DNA from: an uncultured Pelagibacteraceae bacterium
GTDB lineage: Bacteria > Pseudomonadota > Alphaproteobacteria > Pelagibacterales > Pelagibacteraceae
NCBI GenBank assembly: GCA_902521355.1
Contig: CABYRT010000002.1
Location: forward strand, 1-64,000
Direction of reading: 5' to 3'
Length of the DNA stretch: 64,000 nucleotides
The translations under genes and the position numbers were made by a program. Positions 28,056-36,343 of this stretch are shown in pieces (position 1 is the first letter of the stretch; each line of letters begins with the position of its first letter). Under the pieces are notes generated by a model. It was not told the DNA's origin. It did no database searches and was given only the letters and a program-made list of their open reading frames with translations.

Positions 28056-30169
28056 AAATATCTATACTTTTACCTTTTAAAGAAAATTTTTCACCTGAAT
28101 ACCCTGGTGCTGTTTCTCTTTTCATAAACGATATATTGAAAGTAAGCAAGTTTAAGAAAAATACAATAGTTTATGGAAGTACAAATTTTAAAAAAATTTT
28201 TGATCATAAATATTGCAATTTAAAAGTTGGAAAATATATATTTAAAAGTCAAAATAGAAAATATGTAGAGGAGTTTATAAAAAAAGAAATCGAAGTAAAT
28301 TCTGATATTATAGAAATCCATAACAGACCTATCTATATTAAATACTTGGAATATGCTTTAACAAATAAAAATTACGTTCTATATTTTCATAACGATCCAC
28401 TTGAAATGAATGGATCAAAATTGGTTGAAGAAAGAGTTGAATTAATAAGAAAAGTAAAAAAAATTATTTTTAATAGCAATTGGTCAAAAAAAAGATTTAT
28501 AAATGGTATAGATAAATTTTATCAAAATTCAAAAAAATTAATAGTTATTAACCAATCTGCAAGTAAAAAAAAAGTTAACTTAAAAAAAAAAAGTAAATTG
28601 ATATCATTTGTAGGAAAATTAAATAAAGCAAAAGGTTATGATATTTTTGGAAATGTTATAATAAAAATTTTAAACAAGTATCCAAATTGGAAATCGAATG
28701 TTTATGGTGATGAACCAAGAGAGAAACTTTTCTTTAAACATAGAAATCTAAATATAAAAGGGTTTAAAGAACATGATCAAGTTTTAAAAAATTTTGAGAG
28801 ATCTAGTATTACAGTAGCATGTTCTAGATGGGAGGAGCCATTTGGCAGAACTAGTCTTGAAGCATCTAGTAGAGGGTGTGCTGTGATAATAAGTAATAGA
28901 GGTGGCTTGCCTGAAACTGTAACTAATGCTGTCATTTTAAAAAAGCTTAATCAACAATCGTTATTTAATGAAATTGATAAATTAATTTCAAATAAATCAT
29001 ACAGATTAAGTTTGCAAAAAAATTCTTTAAAAAATTTCTATTTAACACATGAATTTGTGACTAAAAAAATAGATGAATATAGGAGTGAAATTATAAACAA
29101 AAAAAAAAAAATAAAAATTTCAAATAAAAGTAAAATTAAAATATTACATATTACAAACTTTAATGAAAGACACAATGGACGTCTTTTTTACAATACAGGA
29201 AGAAGAATTAATAATGGTTTTGTAAGACTTAAACATAGTGTTTTAACTTTGAGTGATAGAGATATTGTAAGTTATTATAGATCAGTAAGAGATCTTGATG
29301 GATCCAAAACTCTTAATAAAAAACTTTTAGAAGTAATTTCTAATTATTTGCCTGATTTAATAGTTTTGGGCCATGCAGATTTGATCAAAAAAGATACTCT
29401 GAAAATTATTAAAAAAAACTATCCAGATATTAAAATTGCACAATGGTTTTTAGATAGAATGGATGGTGAATGGAAAAATAATAAAAAAAGATTTTTAGAT
29501 AAAATAGATTTTATGGATTGTAGTTTTTGTACAACATCGCCAGATATTCTTAATTTCCCAAAAAGAAATAAGGTCTTTTATATTCCTAACCCATCAGATG
29601 AATCTTTCGAAAATTTAAATATATATAAAAAAAAAAAACTAAGAAATGACGTATTCTTCGCTATGTCTCATGGAGTGCATAGAGGAATATTAAAAAAGGG
29701 TAAATTTGATAAACGAGAAAAATTTATTGATAAGTTGATTAAATTAATACCTGATATCAAGTTTGATTTATATGGACTAAAAAATATACAACCAATTTGG
29801 GCAGAAAATTATAAAAATGCAATATCAAATTCAAAAATGGGAATTAATTTAAGCCAAGGAAAATCAACAAAATATTATTCAAGTGATAGAATTACACAAT
29901 TAGTTGGCAATGGTTTGCTTACATTTATAGATAAAAAAACTCAGTTGAATAAATTTTTTAAAAATAACGAAATTATATTCTATGAATCAATTAGAGATCT
30001 ATCAAAAAAAATACTAAAATATGCATATAATGATAAGCTTAGAATTAGAATAGCCAGAAATGGGCAAAAAAAATATTTAAGATATTTTAACTCTTTATTG
30101 GTAGCAGAATTTATAATTAACAAAACTTTTAACTTAAAATCAAAAAAATTTATTTGGGATAAAAAATAA
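28052..30169 (+). CDS. Two-domain glycosyltransferase (GT4 fused to a CgeB-like domain)
   Basis: This 705-residue protein begins at TTG. Residues 1-350 form a GT-B/GT4 enzyme with FVGKLNKAKGYD and the C-terminal donor-site motif EEPFGRTSLEASSRGCAVIIS. Residues 365-705 form a second GT-B-like unit (ILHITNF.., IAQWFLDRMDGEW, MGINLSQG..YYSSDRITQLVGNG) like the CgeB/Glyco_trans_1_2 family. The fusion suggests two successive sugar transfers onto surface polysaccharide or protein. Very Lys/Asn-rich. The substrate is unknown. Confidence 0.85.
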   Translation: MKISILLPFKENFSPEYPGAVSLFINDILKVSKFKKNTIVYGSTNFKKIFDHKYCNLKVGKYIFKSQNRKYVEEFIKKEIEVNSDIIEIHNRPIYIKYLEYALTNKNYVLYFHNDPLEMNGSKLVEERVELIRKVKKIIFNSNWSKKRFINGIDKFYQNSKKLIVINQSASKKKVNLKKKSKLISFVGKLNKAKGYDIFGNVIIKILNKYPNWKSNVYGDEPREKLFFKHRNLNIKGFKEHDQVLKNFERSSITVACSRWEEPFGRTSLEASSRGCAVIISNRGGLPETVTNAVILKKLNQQSLFNEIDKLISNKSYRLSLQKNSLKNFYLTHEFVTKKIDEYRSEIINKKKKIKISNKSKIKILHITNFNERHNGRLFYNTGRRINNGFVRLKHSVLTLSDRDIVSYYRSVRDLDGSKTLNKKLLEVISNYLPDLIVLGHADLIKKDTLKIIKKNYPDIKIAQWFLDRMDGEWKNNKKRFLDKIDFMDCSFCTTSPDILNFPKRNKVFYIPNPSDESFENLNIYKKKKLRNDVFFAMSHGVHRGILKKGKFDKREKFIDKLIKLIPDIKFDLYGLKNIQPIWAENYKNAISNSKMGINLSQGKSTKYYSSDRITQLVGNGLLTFIDKKTQLNKFFKNNEIIFYESIRDLSKKILKYAYNDKLRIRIARNGQKKYLRYFNSLLVAEFIINKTFNLKSKKFIWDKK

Positions 30170-31006
30170 ATGTTTTCAATTATTATTCCAACATATAATA
30201 ATTTAAATTATCTTAAAATTTGCTGTAATAGTTTAAAAAAAAATTCAGAGTTTAAAAATGAATTAATATTACACATTAATGATGGAAGCGATGGATCATT
30301 AAAATATGCTAAATCAAATAATATTAAATTTACTTTTTCAAAAAATAATATTGGATTATGTAGTTCTGTAAATTTAGCTGCTAAAAAATCAACAACAAAT
30401 TTTATTCTTTATGCACATGATGATATGTATTTTTGTCCTGAGTGGGATAAAATTCTCAAAGAAAATTTAGATAAACTAAATACAAAATTATTTTATTTAT
30501 CTGCAAGTATGATTGAACAAAATGGTGGTCATATAAAATATGATTGTGGGTCCGATTATAATAATTTTGATGAAAAAAAACTACTAGAGAATTTTAAAAA
30601 TTTTAAAAGTAGGGATTTTCAAGGTTCTCACTGGGCACCTCATTTAATTCATAAAGAAATATGGGAAAAAATTGGTGGATTTAGTGAAGAATTTAATCCC
30701 GGTGTAGGATCTGACCCTGACTTAAATATGAAATTATGGATTGAAGGTGTTAGAATTTTTAAAGGGATATCAAAATTTAGAGTATATCACTTTGGATCTG
30801 TCTCTTTAAGAAAAAAATCTCATTTAAAAAAAAACAAAGGTTCTAAAACTTTCTTAAAAAAATGGGGTATCACAACATCTTTTTTTAAAAAATATTATTT
30901 AAGATCTGATTCTGAATATTTTGGCCCTCTTGATGAACCAAAAAAAAATGTTAATTTTTATTTTTCTTTGTTGGGGTGTAAATTAAAATATTTTTTTACA
31001 AATTAA
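30170..31006 (+). CDS. Family 2 glycosyltransferase
   Basis: This 278-residue GT-A enzyme has SIIIPTYNNLNYLKICCNSL, HINDGSDGS and the metal-site-like YAHDDMYFCPEWD. It also has a GVGSDPDLNMKLW block typical of GT2 family members. It directly follows the two-domain transferase, so the pair probably builds one surface glycan. Its 3' end overlaps the convergent recombinase gene by 11 bases. Confidence 0.88.
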   Translation: MFSIIIPTYNNLNYLKICCNSLKKNSEFKNELILHINDGSDGSLKYAKSNNIKFTFSKNNIGLCSSVNLAAKKSTTNFILYAHDDMYFCPEWDKILKENLDKLNTKLFYLSASMIEQNGGHIKYDCGSDYNNFDEKKLLENFKNFKSRDFQGSHWAPHLIHKEIWEKIGGFSEEFNPGVGSDPDLNMKLWIEGVRIFKGISKFRVYHFGSVSLRKKSHLKKNKGSKTFLKKWGITTSFFKKYYLRSDSEYFGPLDEPKKNVNFYFSLLGCKLKYFFTN

Positions 31007-31949
31007 TTTTATTTAATGCATTATTTTTAAATATATTTGCCTCTCTAATATATCTTCTAACCATTTGTGTTGATTTATGACCTGTCATGGCCATTATGCT
31101 CCGTTCATTAGCGCCCGATTCTGCAGCAACTGTGGCAAAACCTGATCTTAAACTGTGACCAGCAAAATTTTTATTTTCGATTCCTGCTAAATTTAAATAT
31201 TTTTTCATCAATAAAACTACTGATTGGTCACTTAATCTTTTATCTGTTAATGATAAACCTTTTGAAAATCTTCTAAAAATAGGTCCAGACTTAATTTTAG
31301 AAATTTCTAACCATTTTTTTAGATTTGTAACAGGACAGTAAATTTGATTATCAAAGTAGGGTAGTCCTTTAATCATTCCTTCTCCGAATTGGTCAGTTTT
31401 TGATCTTTTAATATTGATTTTTAGACCCTCAGGAACAAATTCTAAATCCTCATGATCAATTGAAATGAGCTCAGTTCTTCTAAAGCCCCCTCCAAAGCCA
31501 ATTAAGATTATTGATTTATCTCTTAGTTTTTTAATTTCCTTATATTTTTGATCATTTATTACATTAATAATTGATTTTAAATGATTGATTAGTATAGGTT
31601 TTTTACCTTTCTGAATGCTTCCTTTGACCCTTCTTATTCCCATTAAATTTTCAACGATGATTGGATGTTTTGTGTCTAGATAATGCCCTTTAAGCCTATG
31701 AACCATGCTTATTGATACTAATCTTCGTCTTAAAGTGCTTATTTTTGAGTTTTTAGAGAGATGGGTTAGGTATATGGAAACTATTTTTGGTTCTGTTGGT
31801 AAAGAATTTAATCCATGCTTTGAGCAAAAAGTTCCAAAGTCTTTAAAGTCAGATTTATAAGCTCTTAAAGTATTGTTTGCCTTTGAGCTTTTGAGGTTAT
31901 TCAAAGTTGCTTCATGAAGCGATTTTAGGTCTGTTGTCAGTTCATTCAT
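30996..31949 (-). CDS. Tyrosine recombinase/integrase
   Basis: This complete 317-residue site-specific recombinase has an N-terminal SAM-like core-binding domain (NTLRAYKSDFKDFGTFC) and a catalytic domain with Arg in GGGFRRTELI, Lys in KRSKTDQFG, HSLRSGF (HxxR), GHKSTQ, and the nucleophile Tyr in RRYIREAN. It is not XerC/XerD in context and resembles integrases of mobile elements. The start codon lies four bases from a 14-7-14 inverted repeat. No phage or conjugation genes are nearby. Confidence 0.93.
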   Translation of the reverse strand: MNELTTDLKSLHEATLNNLKSSKANNTLRAYKSDFKDFGTFCSKHGLNSLPTEPKIVSIYLTHLSKNSKISTLRRRLVSISMVHRLKGHYLDTKHPIIVENLMGIRRVKGSIQKGKKPILINHLKSIINVINDQKYKEIKKLRDKSIILIGFGGGFRRTELISIDHEDLEFVPEGLKINIKRSKTDQFGEGMIKGLPYFDNQIYCPVTNLKKWLEISKIKSGPIFRRFSKGLSLTDKRLSDQSVVLLMKKYLNLAGIENKNFAGHSLRSGFATVAAESGANERSIMAMTGHKSTQMVRRYIREANIFKNNALNKINL

Positions 31950-31952
31950 ATA

Positions 31953-31987
31953 ATTACTATTGATAACAATTAATTATCATTAGTAAT
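31953..31987. promoter_or_regulatory. Lox-like inverted repeat (14-7-14) upstream of the recombinase
   Basis: ATTACTATTGATAA and TTATCATTAGTAAT are inverted repeats with one mismatch around the 7-base spacer CAATTAA. Thirteen- to fourteen-base arms around a 6-8-base spacer is the form of a tyrosine recombinase crossover site. An autoregulatory operator is the alternative, since it covers the region directly upstream of the start codon. Confidence 0.55.
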
Positions 31988-32032
31988 ATATTAAGTGATT
32001 TTAAATGTCAAATAAAATAAAACAAATAATTA

Positions 32033-32212
32033 ATGACTTTAGATGGAGAAATTCCTACAAGCTATTTTTTAATAATATCTATAGGTTTAACTATACTGAG
32101 TTATTTGGTTTACAAGAAAAATGGGAAATCTTTAGAAGTGTATTTCTTATCTGTTTTGACAATAATTTTCTATTTATCCTATTTTATTCTAATATTTGTT
32201 GGACCTAGATAG
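32033..32212 (+). CDS. 59-residue two-TM small membrane protein
   Basis: This frame is just below the ORF-track cutoff and overlaps the listed 67-residue ORF in another frame. It reads MTLDGEIPTSYF, a hydrophobic span, the basic hinge YKKNGK, a second hydrophobic span, and ends VGPR. The clean two-span hairpin is far more protein-like than the overlapping frame. No family is recognised. It is divergent from the recombinase gene and could be a cargo or control gene of the same element. Confidence 0.55.
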   Translation: MTLDGEIPTSYFLIISIGLTILSYLVYKKNGKSLEVYFLSVLTIIFYLSYFILIFVGPR

Positions 32213-32249
32213 TTTATTAACGCTATTCACAGCTGTTAAAAACCCATAA

Positions 32250-32279
32250 TTATCAACTATAAAGTGATACTAATATAAT
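32250..32279 (+). promoter_or_regulatory. Probable promoter of the structured RNA
   Basis: TTATCA (32250-32255) and TATAAT (32274-32279) are 18 bases apart. The expected start lies near 32286, just before the first helix of the RNA. Confidence 0.5.
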
Positions 32280-32285
32280 TTGCAC

Positions 32286-32492
32286 TGTGATAATCTCTTA
32301 AATGAATTAAGAGGCAACTCTTAACTGACCATCTGGGGAAAAATCGAGAGATTCAAGCCCAGAGGGCAGAAAACCACGCAGAGTAGCGCTAAAATTGCGG
32401 GGTGGAAGGCATGGCGGTAGCGCATACAACGACGTGCCAAAAAACTACTGATCTTTGTACCTGAAAAGGTGCAGAGATACAGAGTTTTTTTT
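32286..32492 (+). ncRNA. Unidentified structured RNA or long leader before the MGMT gene
   Basis: This stretch is visibly GC-richer than its surroundings and has no credible coding frame. It has its own promoter-like sequence and ends in a strong terminator. Visible helices are CTCTTAA/TTAAGAG with a competing TTAAGAG-GCAA-CTCTTAA tetraloop hairpin, TCTGGG/CCCAGA (32332-32337/32358-32363), CCAC/GTGG (32374/32402) and GGCATG/CGTGCC (32408-32413/32433-32438). GTAGCGC occurs twice. I could not match it to RNase P, tmRNA, 6S, SRP RNA or common riboswitch cores. It could be a free small RNA or an attenuating leader of the MGMT gene seven bases downstream. Confidence 0.6.
32448..32492 (+). terminator. 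Strong intrinsic terminator
   Basis: ATCTTTGTACCT and AGGTGCAGAGAT form a 12-bp stem closed by a GAAA tetraloop. It is extended by CTG/CAG with one bulged base, then AG and eight T residues. This is the clearest rho-independent terminator in the window. Confidence 0.85.
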
Positions 32493-32498
32493 CTTTAT

Positions 32499-32774
32499 AT
32501 GATCCTTAAAGGCACAAAATTTCAAATTAAAGTCTGGAAATACTTAAAGACTATTAAAAAAGGTAGTGTTTTAACATATTCTGACGTCGCAAAGGGTATT
32601 AAAAAGCCTGGAGCCATTAGAGCTGTAGCTAATGCTATTGGAAAAAACCCATATGCTCCCAAAATACCTTGCCATAGAGTAATCAGGTCTGATGGATCTC
32701 TTGGAGGATATTCAGGCAAAGGTGGTATAAAAACTAAGAAAAAACTGCTCAAATCTGAAGGAATTTTGCTCTAA
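32499..32774 (+). CDS. MGMT-family O6-alkylguanine-DNA alkyltransferase (catalytic domain only)
   Basis: The domain has TKFQIKVWKYLKTIKKGSVLTYSDVA, the helix-turn-helix arginine region AIRAVANAIGKNP, and the alkyl-accepting cysteine in IPCHRVIRSDGSLGGYSGG-type sequence (here GYSGKGG). Cys is present, so it is not the Trp-bearing ATL form. The track start at 32469 lies inside the terminator hairpin; the ATG at 32499 gives a normal 91-residue start. It lacks the N-terminal domain of Ada/Ogt. It would repair O6-alkylguanine. Confidence 0.88.
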   Translation: MILKGTKFQIKVWKYLKTIKKGSVLTYSDVAKGIKKPGAIRAVANAIGKNPYAPKIPCHRVIRSDGSLGGYSGKGGIKTKKKLLKSEGILL

Positions 32775-33304
32775 AAGCCAGCAATACCAACGTTTTTTTT
32801 AAATTTTAAAACATTTAGTAATACAATTTTAAATTCCCCTATTGGTTGCAGCTTATAAATTGAAATCTCTAAATTAGCCCTATATTTGGGGCATTAAATG
32901 CTATATTCATAAATTGCATTACTTAGGTAATTATTAAGAAAAATATATTTTTTTTGTATATTTATATGAATTAATATTAAGAAATTTTCATATTAAATTA
33001 AAAATAAGTTTTATTATCAAAAGTACTATTTTAAAATTGCATGAAAATTGTTGATTTTATTGAATTATTGTACCCTATCTCATAGTCCAATTTTATCGTC
33101 TATTTTTTTTAATTCAAATAACTGCGTATTATTGATTATTTTTAATTTACAGCTTTTATTTAATTGAAAATTTTATAATTTTACTGCATTTTTTTTTATT
33201 TTATATAAATTTAATTTTTGTTTAAATATTTAATAAAATATAACAAATACAATAGTTTACAGATATTAATTAAAGTATTATATGAATATATAGTACATAT
33301 ATAT
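32775..33304. other. 530-bp AT-rich non-coding stretch
   Basis: This is the longest gene-free interval in the window. It is extremely AT-rich with many poly-T and poly-A runs. It contains no tRNA-like sequence, no strong hairpin with T tract, and no credible frame; the 66-residue minus-strand track ORF overlaps the end of the transporter gene and looks random. It probably marks the edge of the accessory region. Confidence 0.6.
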
Positions 33305-34153
33305 TTACTTATATTTAAGATAATATTCCCTTTTAAAAACATATAATCCTGAAGAAACGATTGTGAAAAGTCCAATAAAAGTATATTTATCAGGAAAATC
33401 CGAAAACACATAATATCCTAAAATAAGGTTAGTAATTATCTCGAAATAACCAAATGGTGCTAATTTTGAAGCATCAGCGTAACGAAGAGATAAAATGATT
33501 AATATATGGCCTAAACAGGCAAATATACCCATCAGAGCCATCCAAGACCATTGAATTGGAGTAGGATTAATCCAAACAATAGGAACAAAAAAAGATGCGA
33601 TAACAGCCCCTACTACGCCCGTAATCAGCAATGTGAGTAAAGGACTATCTGTTGAATGCAATTTTCGAGTTATTATAAGATAAAAGCCGTAAAAACAGCC
33701 AGTTCCAACAGCTGCTAAACTAGCAAGATTAATCTCTATAATTCCAGGTCTTATAACAACTAAAATACCAAAAAAACCGACTAATACAGCAGTCCACCGT
33801 CTATATCCGACTTTTTCGTTAAGTAAAAATGGAGAAAGAGCAGTTGTGACTAATGGAGCAACGAACGCCAATGTTAATGCTTTTGCCATTGAGATTATAG
33901 AAATGGAGTAAAAAAAACATATATTTGCAAAAAATAAAGACAAACCTCTAATTATTTGTAGTTTGATATTTTGAGAAAACTTCAATTGCTCCCTATAAAA
34001 TAAAAACATAAAAAAAACTGTGAATACAACTGTAAAAAAATATCTAGCCCACGTTATTTGAAAAAAAGATAAATCCGAAGATAAGTATTTAGCTATGGCA
34101 TCCATAAAGGGCAAAACCATCCATGCGGATAAATTTAAAAATATTGCTTTCAT
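33305..34153 (-). CDS. EamA/DMT-superfamily transporter
   Basis: This 282-residue permease has ten hydrophobic spans in two EamA repeats. Examples are MDAIAKYLSSDLSFFQITWARY, AFVAPLVTTALSPFLLNEKVG, and LSLRYADASKLAPFGYFEIITNLILGYYVF. The family exports amino acids or metabolites; the substrate cannot be read from sequence. The gene begins one base after the next transporter's stop, suggesting cotranscription with the AEC gene and hom. Confidence 0.88.
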   Translation of the reverse strand: MKAIFLNLSAWMVLPFMDAIAKYLSSDLSFFQITWARYFFTVVFTVFFMFLFYREQLKFSQNIKLQIIRGLSLFFANICFFYSISIISMAKALTLAFVAPLVTTALSPFLLNEKVGYRRWTAVLVGFFGILVVIRPGIIEINLASLAAVGTGCFYGFYLIITRKLHSTDSPLLTLLITGVVGAVIASFFVPIVWINPTPIQWSWMALMGIFACLGHILIILSLRYADASKLAPFGYFEIITNLILGYYVFSDFPDKYTFIGLFTIVSSGLYVFKREYYLKYK

Positions 34154-35053
34154 TTAAGCAAAATATTTAAGAGCAATAAATACTGTTATTGGCACTGTAA
34201 CCAATGACATTAAAGTAGAAACAACAATTGTGCTGGAAATATTATCTACATTTTTTTTTGGTGAATACATTGAAGCAACCAAATAACATAATATCGCACT
34301 AGGCATAGAGGATTGAATTAGTAAAACTCCAGCTGCAAAACCAGATAAATTAAAAAATTTTATAATAAAAAAACCTACAATAGGACCCAGGATTACCCTG
34401 CCAATTGATGTTATAATTGAGTCTCTCAAAGAAAATACTTTCATTTGAGTTAATGCAATACCTAAAGACATTAAAATCATTACAATCATTGCATAAGATA
34501 AAAGCATTGTTGTATTAATAACAAAAACTGGCATTTCCTTGCCGTAGTATAAAAAGATAACGGTCAAAATAATTGTATAGAAGGAAGGACTTTTTGCGAT
34601 TATTGAAAAATCAAATTTTCGCTTTGCAAGAAATATATTAGCAGTAAAATGTAAGAGTATTACCAAAGATGATATAGCTGCAGCTACACCCATTCCCAAT
34701 TTACCGTACGCAAAAAGACAGATTGGTATACCCATATTACCAGTATTAGGTAAAAAAAAAGTAGGTAATTCTCTAATATAATCTTTTTTCATAAGAATTA
34801 AAAAAACAAGACCAATTAAAGCAAATGATGAGAGTAATATTAATGCGTAAATAAAATATTCTACAAATATATCAAAAGTAACACCTGTAGATGTAAGAGA
34901 GAAAATTACTAAAGCTGGAGTTCCAAAATTTCCAGCATAAGATGTTATAAACGAAGTATCGAAATTTGGATTTTTTTTCCCTAATAAAAAACCAATTCCA
35001 ACAATAAAAAATACAGGGAATAGAACTTCAAAGAGCTTTAAATAAAGTTCCAT
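34154..35053 (-). CDS. AEC-family (auxin efflux carrier-like) transporter
   Basis: This 299-residue membrane protein has ten predicted spans. It shows the AEC-family pattern, with FFIVGIGFLLGKK at the N terminus, FLPNTGNMGIPICLFAYG in the middle, and IQSSMPSAILCYLVASMY near the C terminus. Bacterial members move organic acids such as malate or malonate. It overlaps the hom stop by one base. Confidence 0.88.
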   Translation of the reverse strand: MELYLKLFEVLFPVFFIVGIGFLLGKKNPNFDTSFITSYAGNFGTPALVIFSLTSTGVTFDIFVEYFIYALILLSSFALIGLVFLILMKKDYIRELPTFFLPNTGNMGIPICLFAYGKLGMGVAAAISSLVILLHFTANIFLAKRKFDFSIIAKSPSFYTIILTVIFLYYGKEMPVFVINTTMLLSYAMIVMILMSLGIALTQMKVFSLRDSIITSIGRVILGPIVGFFIIKFFNLSGFAAGVLLIQSSMPSAILCYLVASMYSPKKNVDNISSTIVVSTLMSLVTVPITVFIALKYFA

Positions 35054-36342
35054 TAAAAAAGTCTTAATAATACAGGGTTTTTAATAATATTTAAATTTGA
35101 TTTAAAAGATTTAATACATTTCTGATAATCCTTTTCCAAAGATTTGTGAGTTATAATCACAATAGAAGCAGTTTTATTTTTATTATTTGGTATTTGTATT
35201 AATCTTTGAACGGATATTTTGTGTTTAGCAAATTTTTTTGTGATTTCAGATAGAACACCCGGTTTATCTTTAACTTCAAGCCTTATATATAAAGCATTTG
35301 AATAATTATCAGTATTATATATTGAAGGAGATTTTCTTTTATTATCAGAAATCCCAAAAGGGTATTTGATATTTCCACGTAAAATTGACAAAAGATCAGA
35401 CATTAAAGCAGATGATGTCGGACCGGGCCCTGCACCTTCTCCTTGTAAAACACTCTCCCCTACTGGATTACCTTCAATTATAACAGCATTCATTACACCA
35501 TTAACATTTGCGATGTAAGTATTTTTTTTAATTAAACACGGATGAACTCTTTCAAATAATTTATTATTAACAATTTCTGTTATTCCCAATAATTTAATTT
35601 TATAATTTAATTGATTTGAAATTTCTAAATCCTTGTATTCTATATTTTCAATACCCTCCATTAAACATTTTGAATTTGATACTTTATTATTAAATGCTAA
35701 AGCAGATAGAATTTTAACTTTAGCTAAAGCATCGTAACCATTTAAATCTAATTTTGGATTGCCTGGTTCAGCATAACCTAATAGTTGAGCTTTTTTTAAT
35801 ACAGTTGAAAAGCCAGACTTTGTTTCTTCCATTTCAGATAATATATAATTACAAGTGCCATTTAATATTCCATACACTTTACTTATTTTATTAGTTGCTA
35901 GTCCTTCTTTAATAGTTCTTAATACAGGGATTCCACCTCCTACTGACGCTTCAAATTCTAAATTAACTTTATTTTTTTCAGCAAGTTTAGAAAGGTTATT
36001 ACCGTGTTTAGAAATTAATGCTTTATTAGGAGTTACAACATGAATTTTATTCTTAAGTGCAAATTCTACAATTTTTTTAGATACACCATCAGATTGACCA
36101 ATGGCTTCAATTAAAATATCAATTTTATTATTTTTAAAAATTTTAAAGGGATCTTTATAAAATATTTTCTTATTAATTCTAAATTTTCTTTTTTTGTTAA
36201 TATTTTTAGCTGAAATTGCAGAAACAGAGATAATTTTTCCAGTTTTTTTTAGAATATCTTTTTTTTTCGTATTTAATTCATTATAGAGATAATTACCAAT
36301 CTGCCCCAATCCAACAATTGCTATATTAAGCTTTTTAGTCAT
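35053..36342 (-). CDS. hom: Homoserine dehydrogenase
   Basis: Hom reduces aspartate semialdehyde to homoserine, the branch to Met and Thr. It has an N-terminal Rossmann motif (IVGLGQIGNYLY), VTPNKALIS, the catalytic region EASVGGGIPVLRTIKEGL with GILNGTCNYILS, EGAGPGPTSSAL, and a C-terminal ACT domain (LEVKDKPGVLSEITKKFAKH), so feedback control by Thr is likely. The track's first ATG (36351) overlaps the upstream lipoprotein; the ATG at 36342 is preferred. Confidence 0.95.
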   Translation of the reverse strand: MTKKLNIAIVGLGQIGNYLYNELNTKKKDILKKTGKIISVSAISAKNINKKRKFRINKKIFYKDPFKIFKNNKIDILIEAIGQSDGVSKKIVEFALKNKIHVVTPNKALISKHGNNLSKLAEKNKVNLEFEASVGGGIPVLRTIKEGLATNKISKVYGILNGTCNYILSEMEETKSGFSTVLKKAQLLGYAEPGNPKLDLNGYDALAKVKILSALAFNNKVSNSKCLMEGIENIEYKDLEISNQLNYKIKLLGITEIVNNKLFERVHPCLIKKNTYIANVNGVMNAVIIEGNPVGESVLQGEGAGPGPTSSALMSDLLSILRGNIKYPFGISDNKRKSPSIYNTDNYSNALYIRLEVKDKPGVLSEITKKFAKHKISVQRLIQIPNNKNKTASIVIITHKSLEKDYQKCIKSFKSNLNIIKNPVLLRLF

Positions 36343-36343
36343 A

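Noticed and set aside
32005-32208. 67-aa ORF on the track beside the recombinase
   Set aside because: Mixed composition with no clear domain. The overlapping frame 32033-32212 encodes a much more coherent two-span membrane protein.
32286-32492. Assignment of the structured RNA to RNase P, tmRNA, 6S or SRP RNA
   Set aside because: The RNase P GAGGAAAGUCCGGGC core, tmRNA acceptor and tag frame, 6S central bubble and SRP GGAA loop with its asymmetric loops are all missing.
32469-32498. N-terminal ten residues of the MGMT ORF on the track
   Set aside because: They lie inside the terminator hairpin and T tract of the preceding RNA. The ATG at 32499 matches the family start.
32831-32850. ATTCCCCTA shared with the tRNA-Glu T arm, as a possible right att site
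   Set aside because: Only nine consecutive bases match and the following bases diverge. This can occur by chance.
33211-33411. 66-aa minus-strand ORF
   Set aside because: It overlaps the end of the EamA transporter in another frame and otherwise reads AT-rich non-coding DNA.
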